NCBI GenBank assembly: GCA_961205875.1
Contig: OY540813.1
Span: 32,273,001 to 32,337,000 of the forward strand
Source: Sialis fuliginosa
Taxonomy: Eukaryota > Arthropoda > Insecta > Megaloptera > Sialidae
Length of the DNA: 64,000 bases
Direction: 5' to 3'
Below are positions 48,623 through 60,363 of the stretch, one piece after another (position 1 is the stretch's first letter; the number at the start of each line of letters is the position of its first letter). The position numbers and the translations under genes are program-made. Under the pieces are notes generated by a model, which made no database searches, was not told where the DNA came from, and worked only from the letters and a program-made list of their open reading frames with translations.

Positions 48623-48918
48623 CAGGGTCGTAACTACTGTCTGGGCAATTGGGGTAGTGCCTCGGGGTTACCAAGTGTAGAGGACCTCCAAACAAACGAA
48701 AGTGTGGAGAAAAAGGGCTCTCAGAGATTCGTCTTCTGGCGTCAAAATGGGTGAAAATAATAAAATACCTAACATTAGCCATTAAGAAGTGACATGCTGA
48801 GTATAAAAAGGTCATCATAAATAACTGGAAGGCTACAACGAAAAAAAGGTCTTCAATTACAACAGGGTCCCTCAATCACTTGCTGCTCGGGGCCCCAGAG
48901 TCTCTAGTTACGGCCCTG
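48623..48918. mobile_element. 296-bp hAT-like MITE
   Basis: Ends CAGGGTCGTAACTACTG and CTCTAGTTACGGCCCTG, GC-richer than its surroundings, with GGGGTAGTGCCTCGGGG and CTGCTCGGGGCCCCAG inside. The flanking octamers TCTACAAA and CATACAGA agree at 5 of 8 positions, consistent with a decayed duplication. The minus-strand open frame across it is incidental. Confidence 0.65.
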
Positions 48919-49351
48919 CATACAGAAAATAAAACATGCAGGCAGTATAAAAAACAAACCAAAATACGATTACTGAAATTTGATACCACCTGGTAATATT
49001 TATGTGCTTTATTTAAAAAAAATACACCCCATTTCCCTGATTCGCTATACATCTTGTATCGCCACCTGGTTTAAAAATAAATATAAATCATATTTATATT
49101 ATCCGAATAGGAATTTACGTTTTAGTGCGTGGATATACGCATTTATCATTGTTATGTCTGTCACATTTATCTTTCCGTCGCGTCGTTGTTTATTATACTA
49201 CACATACATGCTAATTACTGTGTAAACATGAATGTACAATTATTACCAGTTGCATGTTTTGTCAGTTATCAATATATTTATAGATATTTATTGTAGTCGG
49301 TGTCATATTTTAGATAATATTATGCATTCATCATTTTAAAGGACACTACAT

Positions 49352-50888
49352 AAGGGTGTCAAAAGTATATAGACACGGGATAGTTAAATCCTGTTTGTTG
49401 CGGGGGTTGTCCATTGTTTTGACTAATTTTGATAGCTATATATGTAATACGTCACGTTTTCTATATTTATAACCAGTCTTGGATCATATGTATCCTAGTG
49501 TTGGATTCTTGTTTAATTAAATGTATTAAAGTATATATTATATATGTATGTATTAAAGAAATATTTGTTGATATTTGATTACTGCCATTACGGTATCATA
49601 ATCTATAAACACTTAAATTAACTGTAAACCAGCTTAATTTGATGACAATCGGCAAGTAGGTGTCAAAATGGTGGACATTTAAACGAATTATTAGTGTAAT
49701 CTATTTATTAATTATTATATTATCATAGCAATGATCATAACATCTGCTTTAAAATGTTTCAAAATTTACGATTCTTTAGTTTATAACTTTTGTGCCGTAG
49801 AACTTATCATTTTCTTATCATTAGCATTATTGTAGAAAAAACAGAAACAAAATAAAATGCCACAATTAAAAAAAAAAACTATATTTACATACGGACTTTG
49901 GTAATTAAATTGATTTAATAAAGAGGTATCTACTTGTTTTATTAGTTACATGAAGAGTTCATGAGAATTATAAAAACGAAGCCTATAAATCCCAAAAACA
50001 GTATTCCTTGCTCTTAACCCTTTAATGGTTCCTACCATGATTGGTGCCAGTACCTTATCGCAATATTATTTATACTAAAAACAAAAATGATGAGATTTTT
50101 GAAAAAATAATTTTTTTGGACCCCCTTCCAATTTTTTTCCACTTATCCCATTAGGTCTCCTAAAATGCAACAAAAATGCTTTATGACATTTTGATTTTAA
50201 CCATTCAGTCACGTTATATTTGCCTTCAAAGTCGTTATCAGAGCGTCCATCCCCCTCTATTTTCTAAACTATCAATGTAAATAATCTGAAAAAATCCAGA
50301 ATGTAGCTTTCAATGAAAATTATAACGAGCACTGACATTGAGTGAGGTGTCTTTAGATAGGTCTTCTGAAATGCATCAAAACATAAATAATATAACATAA
50401 ATAATATTTGATTTTAAACCATCAGTCACAATATATTTGCTTTTAAAAGCGGTTATCAGATTGTCCTCCCCTCTAATTTCCAAAACACAGTAGCAAAAAA
50501 AAATTATGAAAAATTTTGAAATAACTTTTTTTATAAATCGTTACACGAACACTTTTATGGAGATTACATCTTTCATCAACATGAAAAATTTCTTGATACG
50601 TATTATCATGAAGAGAATGCTAGTGGGAACGGCTATGAAACCCTATCATGTGCGTGCATAACTTTTGCACTTGGCCGTTTTTATTATTAATCTATTTTGG
50701 TCATCTTTATGGGTAACAAACAAGATTAAATTGCCATTTTAATAGAGAAAATGAAAAATAATACCACAAGAATTATTTGATAGCAAATTAATATGAAAGT
50801 ATCACAAGATATTTAAAAAGTTGTTTCACTTTGTGAGTCAAGCATTTAAAAAAAAAATAGTGTGTCTATTTACTTTTGACATCCTTTG
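49352..50888. mobile_element. Possible Tc1-like non-autonomous element
   Basis: Inverted ends AAGGGTGTCAAAAGTATATA and TTTACTTTTGACATCCTTT. GGTGTCAAAAGTATNTNGACAC-type tips are characteristic of Tc1-like elements. The interior has two diverged direct copies of a segment (GATTTTAACCATTCAGTCAC at about 50190 and GATTTTAAACCATCAGTCAC at about 50412) and no transposase frame. A target duplication was not resolved. Confidence 0.5.
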
Positions 50889-53187
50889 ATAATATAAAAC
50901 TCATTTGGTTATATACATATGTATTTTGCGAAGTTTGAATTCATTTTCTTCATTTATTCGAAAGAGTTAAAATTACATTATTAGGTCGGGGTGAATAGGG
51001 GGTTTTATAGTCCTTTTTCATTTCGTAGATTTGAATTTTAAATCTTTAAATATAGCTCTTAAAATACTTAAACTCGAATTGCCACTAAACAATCATGTTA
51101 ATTAATTACTTGGTTTCATGCTAATTTTTATGTTGTATGTAATAATACACAAACTATTTCATAGAAGGCCACAAATACATAGCATATATTTTTAAAAATC
51201 AATAAAAACAACGTTGTTGTTCTAAGGTAGTGTTTACACGTACCCCAACGGGTACCCGAAGATGTTGCCTCTGAAGTCGTCTGCCACCGTAAAGGTCAGA
51301 CAGAATCACTAACAACAGATTCAGAAACATTAAGACAATCCATCATCGGTTATCTTTTTCTAGAGCGGAGCATATATATTATAGTTACATCATTATAAAC
51401 AAAAACACAAATATACGTCTATTTCTTTTATTAATTTTATATCAAGTTATTTAAATACTAAAATTCGGAATATCAAATATGTATTGCCACAAAATTTACT
51501 TACACAGTTTTCAGTAGATTACATAATAATTTATTCGCACAAATATATATGAGTACTAGTACTATAAACGAAAAGTACTTCTTTATCTAGCAAATTAGTT
51601 TCAAAATATCTGTCTTTGTCTGGTACATGGAGAAATGATTTAAATATTATAATAATAAAATGGGGGGAGCCTACTAAGTTTGTGATAAGCGAATTTCAAT
51701 GAAAACTGAACGACCACTTCTGCATTTCACTGTACATGTGTTTTTTTACTGAAAATTTGAAAAAAGTTTGTTCCGTCACTTTTCATTTAGATATTATAAA
51801 TGCATATTGTAATTATAGTCATGTAAAATTAACATACGCCATACTGGTAACATAAAATAAACAAACAAGTCTGAAAATGTATTGTATAATCGCGAATACG
51901 AATGTAAATATAAAGGATTTCTGAATAGAATCGCTTTTAGATTCAACTCATTTAAATATTCATGTGTACCTACTCACATTGTATTTTTGGGCGTTTGATC
52001 GTGTACACATGAATGTATTCAATGAAAAAGGCCCGAAGGAAAATATAATGCTTAATTTCCATTATGCATTTGTCGTTTATTCATTTTTTTTTTAAATTGG
52101 TTTATTTTTATTTTTTGCTTACAATAATTTTACAAATTTGCAGTATTCACTGTTTATTACCTATCTTAATTGATAAATGAGTTGTAACATATCGGTCCCA
52201 AAATTTTCGGGCTGGGTGCGGCGCGTGAAAAATTTATATCCGGCCTATATGATTATTGTAAACTAATTTTTAATATTTCTATACTAACTTGCTATTGGGT
52301 AAGACATCTGCCACATATGCACAGTGCTTCCTTGTGCTAAATTCACCAACGATAACCCTGAAATTTTATGTTTCTAAGTCCAGGGGTTTGGGCTCAGCGA
52401 TGATGAATCAGTCAGTCAGCCAGTCAGGAAATAGATAACGTGTCGTATTCGATTATTTGATTAACGTGTCGAGGTCATTCCAATTCACTAGTTTCGCTAA
52501 AGGAGTTTCAATTCGAAAATATTTACTAACATATTTTATGAAAAATGTAAATTATGACAAGATATGTTGAAATAGTACATAAATTTATTGCTTGTATATT
52601 TTGTTCATGATGTGGAATACTGCGTATAACTTTATAGTTTATCATCAGAAAATTCCACAAGCAACTGTGAAGTATGGAATGAACAATGTGTACGTTGTAT
52701 AAAAAGTTTTATTAAAGCAGAGGGAAGTTATCGAGGTGCAACAAAAGACACGGGTAAATTTTAGATGGGGAACAAATTGAACGTTTTTAATCTAGAATGC
52801 TGCACGTAAGAGAAAACCAACCTTCAAGAAAATAACTCTAGTGTAAAAATGAAGATATATTGTATTTTATATTTATGGTATAGAGATTGAAACGTTGAAA
52901 CCACATTTTTGCAGTTCTCCACAGATCAAAAACCCGTGATAAAATATGATTTTGTCTCAAAATGCAGATCTATCAAGATCTAATTTGATTACTTCAGATC
53001 TAAAAAAATTTCCCGGAATTTTTATGTTTAATACTTTTCCAATTATAAAAATAAGTTATCATATAAGTTATGTCATTTGATATTAAATTAAGATTTAAAA
53101 ATAATTTCTTAATTTTTATTGATTTTATATGGTTATCGGATATGGCCTAATTTTGCCCACGTCTTATGCTAAACTGTAGATGCCCTT
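50889..53187. other. AT-rich stretch with repeat scraps
   Basis: No gene recognised. Positions 51231-51390 are GC-richer and open in one frame. Positions 52370-52440 (GGGCTCAGCGATGATGAATC, CAGTCAGTCAGCCAGTCAGG) resemble a SINE-like tail. The rest is featureless. Confidence 0.35.
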
Positions 53188-53189
53188 AT

Positions 53190-53587
53190 AGTCCGAGAGG
53201 TGAGCGACAAAAATGGCAACTACCTTATAAATTTGTGGTGTAGAGATACAGCCTGCCGTCAGTCAGCTAGTTTCGTTAAGGTTTGGCGCAGGGGCAGCGC
53301 GTTAAACTCGTTAAGTTAAACGCGTTGCTGACGCGCCCGGTTGCAAGATTTTGAAAGCTGATTATGATAAAAGGGGTTCTTACTTAGTATACTACTTACA
53401 AATAAATTTTCAGATTTTATAAAGTAGTTGCAACATTTTTACAAAAATAAAGCCGCCCCTGCGCCAAACGCTAACGAAACTAGCTGACTGACGGCAGGCT
53501 GTATCTCTACACCACAAATGTGACGTAATATCAAAAAATCAGCCTTTATAAAGTAGTTGCAATTTTTGTCGCTCACCTCTCGGACTA
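53190..53587. mobile_element. ~400-bp foldback, AGTCCGAGAGG termini
   Basis: Tips AGTCCGAGAGGTGAGCGAC and GTCGCTCACCTCTCGGACT. Further inward arms share GTGTAGAGATACAGCCTGCC and GTCAGCTAGTTTCGTTA. The centre is GC-rich around GGGCAGCGCGTTAAACTCG. It lies 13 bp from the left tip of the giant palindrome. Confidence 0.75.
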
Positions 53588-53880
53588 TTATAAAATATAT
53601 GGGGCATTCCACGCAAAATTTGCCACCAAATTTTTTTTTTCCGTAAAAAATTTTTTTACGGTTCAGCAGTCAAAAATATTTGATACGTATTTTTTTATTT
53701 CAATATGATACGCGTAATTTTCGAAAAAAAAATTTTTTTAATTCCATGTTTGTAAAAAAGTACTTTTTTTCAATCGCTAATACTGCAATATCTAATGAAG
53801 ATATAAAAAAAATTCCCAAACATGAAATGTGCGCCTTTTTCTCAGCTTTCTAATGAAGTATACTAAAACCCAATCTTATT

Positions 53881-55594
53881 ATTTATTTAATGAAAAAAAT
53901 TGAAATTTTATAAACAAATAGAATTTTTTCGAATTTGGACATGATTTTTTTTCTTTTTTTGTATTGAAAAAAGTAGCCAAAACGTTTTTCTTAATACTGG
54001 CAAAATTTCAGAGTGGAGAGGTGAATACTTCCGGAGCAATTAATTTTTCAATCGCGGCTTGCACGCGCAAAGCTTACCGCAGCGCCACTTGCTCGGACTC
54101 GGGCTTGACTATAAGAGTTCTCCACGCATACGCGCTGAGTAAAACACAATCGTATACTTGTAAAATGGTTTGATTACAATTGTATACATTAAAAATGAAG
54201 AAGGGATTTCATATGATTCTGAACTCAAGGTGGTAAATGTGAAATGACGTTGAAACTTGAATTCAATGTTATAAGTTTATTTATTATCGTTAATATTGTA
54301 TAATAAATTTTCATGATGTAAATTCTACAGCTTTTTCAAACATTTGAAAAATTAACTTTACTATTTATTACATTTAGATGTACGTTTGACTTCTGATTTT
54401 TAAATCTATATAAAAGAATACTAAAAATGAGCCGAAATCCTCAAATTTGGGATTGCTGCCCTTAGAAAGCCGTAATTAATAACCTTACTTTTAATTATTT
54501 TTTTTTGTTTCCTTCTGGCACAGTTATAAATCTTTTTCCGGGACTTTTGTGAGTTAAATTGTCACAACAAAGTACGAAACAATATTTATAACTTATTATT
54601 TTTCATGTATTTTCCATGTTTATTGTTGACACTTGTATATTTAAGCATTGATTGACATTTCAGTACTGAAATATGACGTCACGCAACATGGCGCGCAATT
54701 GGAAGCGTTTGAAAAGTACCTTTTTTTAAATTTGATATTTTGGGGTCGGGATAAACTTTTGGAGTATGAAAAAAATTTCTACAATATTTTTACCTCTAGA
54801 TTTTATTAAACAGGTTTTTAAGGATTTTCATTTTTGACCGGATTACTCTATTGTACGAGTGGGCTAAAAAAGTTTCTTCTCTGCCTCATATTTTAGTGAT
54901 ATACAAATGTTTGGAGGACTATAAAAGAGCAGAAAAATTTCTTCAGAATCGTTTTGAAAAATGCAAAACCATATCAGGAACACAATAATTTCACTGTGTT
55001 GAACCGAACGAAGACATCAAATTGAAAATGAAAGTCTTTTCTTCCTGTGACACTTTTTAAATATTAAGATTTTGTAAATCAGAAGTCAAACGTACATCTA
55101 AATGTAATAAATAGTAAAGTTAATTTTTCAAATGTTTGAAAAAGCTGTAGAATTTACATCATGAAAATTTATTATACAATATTAACGATAATAAATAAAC
55201 TTATAACATTGAATTCAAGTTTCAACGTCATTTCACTTTTACCACCTTGAGTTCAGAATCATATGAAATCCCTTCTTCATTTTTAATGTATACAATTGTA
55301 ATCAAACCATTTTACAAGTATACGATTGTGTTTTACTCAGCGCGTATGCGTGGAGAACTCTTATAGTCAAGCCCGAGTCCGAGCAAGTGGCGCTGCGGTA
55401 AGCTTTGCGCGTGCAAGCCGCGATTGAAAAATTAATTGCTCCGGAAGTATTCACCTCTCCACTCTGAAATTTTGCCAGTATTAAGAAAAACGTTTTGGCT
55501 ACTTTTTTCAATACAAAAAAAGAAAAAAAATCATGTCCAAATTCGAAAAAATTCTATTTGTTTATAAAATTTCAATTTTTTTCATTAAATAAAT
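53881..55594. mobile_element. Nested element with 519-bp inverted arms
   Basis: Arms 53881-54399 and 55076-55594 have equal length and near-perfect complementarity, starting ATTTATTTAATGAAAAAAAT. A 69-codon frame in each arm (53964-54173 plus, 55302-55511 minus) gives identical translations, showing how recent the arms are or how well they are homogenised. The opposite arm of the host palindrome reads CCCAATCTTATTATTGAGTC without this insertion. The 676-bp spacer holds a decayed reading frame. Confidence 0.85.
54836..55060 (+). pseudogene. Decayed protein-coding remnant in the nested element's spacer
   Basis: In one frame the spacer reads 50 codons starting DRITLLYEWAKKVSSLPHI and ending CKTISGTQ at a TAA (54986-54988). 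It then continues open for 23 codons (FHCVEPNEDIKLKMKVFSS) to a second TAA. The amphipathic, less biased composition looks like real protein text broken by a stop. I suspect the carboxyl part of a transposon-encoded protein, but recognise no catalytic motif, so the family is left open. Confidence 0.4.
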
Positions 55595-56156
55595 AGAGTC
55601 ATTCCATTTATAATCATCAAATTTATTAAAATATAGAAGTTGCACCATTTTTAATTTTGATGAAAGTTTAATCAGTTTTTATTATACTTATTAGATAGCA
55701 GAAACTGTACTTAGAAAAATTTTAATGGCCATAGCTCGGGGGTGGTGACTGTTTTACCCTCTTAAGATATGAAGATTTCGTCGATTTTCAACGTTTTTTC
55801 AACTCGCTATAGCAATTACAACGAGCTTAATGTCATTTTAAAGACTAAAGAATCTAGTTTCAATTGATCTAGCACAATTTAAAGTTTAAATTATTTTTTT
55901 TGTAGATAGAGGCTTTTCAAATTTATTAATAAAATTGTCATTTTTTCTATTTTTCGAAATTTATTGTGGCTCTAAGGTTAAACTGCGAAAGCTATAATTA
56001 TGTGTAAGTTATGTTCATTTATAGTACTCAGTACCCACAAAAAATCAGCTTGATTGATGCACATCTTTTATTAAAAAAATTTAGTTAAATATCGCAAAAA
56101 TCACGAAAACACTAAAATCAGCTGTTTTCGAAGCAAAAAAAAGTTATGTGGGGGAC

Positions 56157-57218
56157 GAGATAAAATTCTGAATTTTTTTTACAAATGCTCTAAATAGTTA
56201 TCTTTGAAGGCCTTATAGATTCGTTTTGTTATTTTCATTTTTATAGCAACCAGAATTTTTTTTTTAAATTTAAAAAAATACGAAAACTTCAAAAACGGTT
56301 ATTTTTTAAACAATACAAAAATATGTTGGGCACGAGATAGAATTCTGAAATTTTTTTTACAAATGCTCTAAATAGTTATCTTTGAAGGCCTTATAGATTT
56401 GTTTTGTTATTTTCATTTTTATAGCAACCAGAATTTTTTTTTAAATTTAAAAAAATAGGAAAACTTCAAAAATGGCTATTTTTTAAACATTACAAAAATA
56501 TGTTGGGCACGAGATAGAATTTTGAATTTTTTTTTACAAATGCTCTAAATAGTTATCTTTGAAGGCCTTAATGATTCGTTTTGTTATTTTCATTTTTATA
56601 GCAACCAGAATTTTTTATTTAAAATTTAAAAAATACGAAAACTTCAAAAACAGTTATTTTTTAAATAATACAAAAATATGTTGGGCACGAGATAGAATTC
56701 TGAATTTTTTTTTACAAATGCTCTAAATAGTTATCTTTGAAGGCCTTATAGATTCGTTTTGTTATTTTCATTTTTATAGCAACCAGAATTTTTTTTAATT
56801 AAAAAAAATACGAAAACTTCAAAAACGGTTATTTTTAAACATAATACAAAAATATGTTGGGCACGAGATAGAATTCTGAATTTTTTTTAACAAATGCTCT
56901 AAATAGTTATCTTTGAAGGCCTTATAGATTCGTTATGTTATTTTCATTTTTATAGCAACCAGAATTTTTTTTAATTAAAAAAAATACGAAAACTTCAAAA
57001 ACGGTTATTTTTAAACATAATACAAAAATATGTTGGGCACGAGATAAAATTCTGAATTTTTTTTTACAAATGCTCTAAATAGTTATATTTGAAGGCCTTA
57101 TAGATTCGTTTTGTTATTTTCATTTTTATAGCAACCAGAATTTTTTTTTTAATTTAAAAAAAATACGAAAACTTCAAAAATGGCTATTTTTTAAACAATA
57201 CAAAAATATGTTGGGCAC
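56157..57218 (+). repeat. Tandem array, ~177-bp unit, six copies
   Basis: GAGATA(G/A)AATTCTGAA recurs at 56157, 56334, 56511, 56689, 56865 and 57041, with a seventh diverged start at 57219, giving periods of 176-178 bp. Each unit contains AATGCTCTAAATAGTTAT, TTTGAAGGCCTTATAGATTC, TTTTTATAGCAACCAGAATT and AAAACTTCAAAAACGG. The units are very similar to each other. The array lies inside the left arm of the 5.7-kb palindrome. Confidence 0.92.
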
Positions 57219-57375
57219 GAGATAGAAATTTGAAATTTTTTTTATAATTGCTGTAAGTAATTAACTTTAAAGGCCAATTGGCTTTTTCTTGTTATTTTCA
57301 TTTTTCTAGTCCTTAAATCCTTAAAAGTGTAAAAACTCTAAAATCATGTATTTTCGAAAATAAACAAAAAAAAAA

Positions 57376-57969
57376 ATAATGTGTGGCAAAAAATAAAATC
57401 TAGTTGATTTTAACAGATACCTTAATTAATTTTTTTAACGGTCAATTGGTTTTTGAAGTTATTTTAATTTTCTACCCTCTAAAAAATGTAACTGCATGAA
57501 TCGCTTTTTCTTAATATTTATTTCTTATTCTTAGGATATTTTAAAAAAACTCAGATATTGTACTAATCAATACTAAAGAGAATCTTAATTAACTAATCTT
57601 ACACTTAATAATAGTATTTACTATTTCGGATTGAGTTTTTTATTTTTTCAACTTTTGGATCAATTTCATTTTTTCTCTTTGATAGGTAGAGGTAGTTTTT
57701 TAATTACAACAGGAGATTCATTCAAAACAGCACAAACTTGGTTGATTTTTCAAATACAGGGTTCAAATATTTCATCCCTGATATAGTAAATAATGTTTTT
57801 TTTGGACATACGACAATATTCATAATGAAAAGAAATATTTATAAAAAATATTAAACCTTTCACAGAAGAATAATAAGTATACTTCAAAATCAATTTAACA
57901 ATTAATTTATTTGTTTGCTTTAACATCATAAATATAATAATAATAATAATAATAATATAACACATACCT
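57376..57969. other. Spacer of the 5.7-kb palindrome
   Basis: Single-copy AT-rich sequence between the inner edges of the arms. It includes an (ATA)n run at about 57930-57957. A minus-strand open frame at 57750-57965 is low-complexity and not credible as a gene. Confidence 0.6.
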
Positions 57970-58131
57970 AATTTTTTTTGTTTATTTTCGAAAATACATG
58001 ATTTTGGAGTCTTTACACTTTTAAGGATTTAAAAGAAGTCTGCTGACTAGAAAAATGAAAATAACAAGAAAAAACCAATTGGCCTATAAAGTAAATTACT
58101 TAAAGCAATTATAAAAAAAAATTCAAAATTC

Positions 58132-58490
58132 TATCTCGTGCCCAACATATTTTTGTAATGTTTAAAAAATAGCCATTTTTGAAGTTTTCCTATTTTTTTA
58201 AATTTAAAAAAAAAATCTGGTTGCTATAAAAATGAAAATAACAAAACAAATCTATAAGGCCTTCAAAGATAACTATTTAGAGCATTTGTAAAAAAAATTC
58301 AGAATTCTATCTCTTGCCTAACATATTTTTGTATTGTTTAAATATAACCGTTTTTGAAGTTTTCGTATTTTTTTAAATTAAAAAAAAAAATTCTGGTTGC
58401 TATAAAAATGAAAATAACAAAACGAATCTATAAGGCCTTCAAAGATAACTATTTAGAGCATTTGTAAAAAAAAATTCAGAATTTTATCTC
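58132..58490 (-). repeat. Inverted counterpart of the 177-bp array, two units
   Basis: In reverse complement, TATCTC anchors occur at 58132, 58309 and 58485, so only two full periods are present against six in the other arm. The outermost anchor, with GTCCCCCACATAAC, corresponds to the first left unit (GTTATGTGGGGGAC), so the extra left copies are internal. Confidence 0.9.
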
Positions 58491-59977
58491 GTCCCCCACA
58501 TAACTTTTTTTTGCTTCGAAAACAGCTGATTTTAGTGTTTTCGTGATTTTTGCGATATTTAACTAAATTTTTTTAATAAAAGATGTGCATCAATCAAGCT
58601 GATTTTTTGTGGGTACTGAGTACTATAAATGAACATAACTTACACATAATTATAGCTTTCGCAGTTTAACCTTAGAGCCACAATAAATTTCGAAAAATAG
58701 AAAAAATGACAATTTTATTAATAAATTTGAAAAGCCTCTATCTACAAAAAAAATAATTTAAATTTTAAATTGTGCTAGATCAATTGAAACTAGATTCTTT
58801 AGTCTTTAAAATGACATTAAGCTCGTTGTAATTGCTTTATTAGAACGCGTGCTATAGCGAGTTGAAAAAACGTTGAAAATCGACGAAATCTTCATATCTT
58901 AAGAGGGTAAAACGGTCACCACCCCCGAGCTATGGCCATTAAAATTTTTCTAAGTACAGTTTCTGCTATCTAATAAGTATAATAACAACTGATTAAACTT
59001 TCATCAAAATTAAAAATGGTGCAACTTCAGCACCTTGATGATTTTATATGGAATGACTCAATAATAAGATTGGGTTTTAGTATACTTCATTAGAAAGCTG
59101 AGAAAAAGGTGCACATTTAATGTTTGGGAATTTTTTTTATATCTTCATTAGATATTGCAGTATTAGCGATTGAAAAAAAAGTACTTTTTTACAAACATGG
59201 AATTAAAAAAATTTTTTTTTCGAAAATTACGCGTATCATATTGAAATAAAAAAATACGTATCGAATATTTTTAACTGCTGAACCGTAAAAAAAATGTTTT
59301 ACGGAAAAAAAAATTTTGGTGGCAAATTTTGCGTGGAATGCCCCATATACTATAAACAGAAATGTGCATAAGTAAAAAAAATGTACTTAAGTACAAGTAC
59401 AATTACTTTTGCCGAAAATTGTATTTAAGTACAAGTACAATGCCAAAAAATGTACTAAAGTACAAACACAAGTACTTTTTCTAATTGTACTGAAATTTTT
59501 GTAATTACAATTACATTTGTTATATATTTTTTCTTTAGTGTTTTAAAAATACTTCAGTGCAGTAATGTCTATTTTCGCGTCGCCCCAGCCCTAGGTATTT
59601 TTTAGATGTTTTGGATGGGAGATAAATCGATAAATGTCGCTATACATACATATATCAGAATTTCCAAACAAGTAAATTTAAGTTAAAATCAAATTTCTAT
59701 ACACAAATAATAAATAAAAACTACTAAGCTGTTGGAAAATGCAGAGCAATCTAGCCGACAAAACTATAAACCATTATCATTATAAAAATTTTAACATACA
59801 ACGTACCTACATACATGTTTTTATCTTAATTTTTTTATTAAATGTAATGTGTTGGCCGCTCCAGGCCAAGAAATAATTCCGCCAGTCGCCATTGCCACTT
59901 TCATCATTTTTTGTCATTACTCAAGATAAAGACAAGGCAAGGTATATAAAGACAAGGTAGCCTCATCAGCTCCTTGA

Positions 59978-60008
59978 CCAATCAGCGTTGGCGCGGGAAT
60001 TGACGTCA
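59978..60008 (+). promoter_or_regulatory. Promoter-like cluster: CCAAT, E2F-like and CRE motifs
   Basis: Within about 30 bp are CCAATCA, GTTGGCGCGGGAA (close to the E2F consensus) and the full CRE octamer TGACGTCA (60001-60008), in an otherwise AT-rich element. These are consensus matches only. No transcript downstream is recognised: the 99-codon frame starting at 59988 crosses the nested foldback. Confidence 0.35.
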
Positions 60009-60026
60009 CCACGAAGACATATTCAA

Positions 60027-60363
60027 ATGTTAGAAATGTATAATAGAATATCAATTACAAAAAAATCCTTTATTTATTCTTGTTTTCGTATTTTTAGATA
60101 TTTTAACAACAAATACAATCAAAGAAATACAAATTCGACATTGCAAAATCATAAAAATTTGTTAGAATCTTGCTTACTTAAGAATAGTAAAAATTACACT
60201 TCCCAAACAGACCAAATTTTCTGTGACAGTTTTTTTTATGATTTTGCAATGTCGAATTTGTACTTCTTTGATTGTTTGTGTTGTTAAAATATCAAAAAAT
60301 ACGAAAACAATAATAAATATAAGAATTTTTTGTAATTGATATTCTATTATACATTTATAACAT
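60027..60363. mobile_element. 337-bp foldback nested in the hAT-type element
   Basis: Arms begin ATGTTAGAAATGTATAATAG and end CTATTATACATTTATAACAT. Each is about 140 bp and continues with ACAAATACAATCAAAG and TTCGACATTGCAAAATCAT. The short centre is around 60150-60210. Confidence 0.8.

Larger units (their letters stand above)
53601..59344. mobile_element. 5.7-kb nested palindromic element
   Basis: Tips GGGGCATTCCACGCAAAATT and its complement, flanked by ATAT on both sides (53597-53600 and 59345-59348). Arms pair from outside inward: 53601-53880 with about 59065-59344, then GAGTCATTCCATTT at 55596 with its complement near 59055, then blocks around TGGCCATAGCTCGGG, and inner edges near 57375 and 57970. 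The spacer is about 590 bp. The left arm is lengthened by the 1.7-kb element at 53881-55594 and by extra tandem units. No intact transposase is present. Confidence 0.85.

Noticed and set aside
48582..48875. 97-residue minus-strand frame as a gene
   Set aside because: It spans a hAT-like MITE (48623-48918) and has no conserved motif.
51240..51295. Minus-strand translation with DDFRGNIFGYP as the upstream PC2 exon
   Set aside because: It shares only scattered residues with the conserved PC2 block before the His exon and has no suitable splice sites in phase.
53964..55511. Two identical 69-residue frames on opposite strands as a duplicated gene
   Set aside because: They are the same stretch of the two inverted arms of one transposon-like element; no domain is recognisable and they sit in arm DNA.
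56157..57218. CRISPR-like array
   Set aside because: The unit is a contiguous ~177-bp tandem repeat with no alternating unique spacers, in animal DNA inside a transposon arm.
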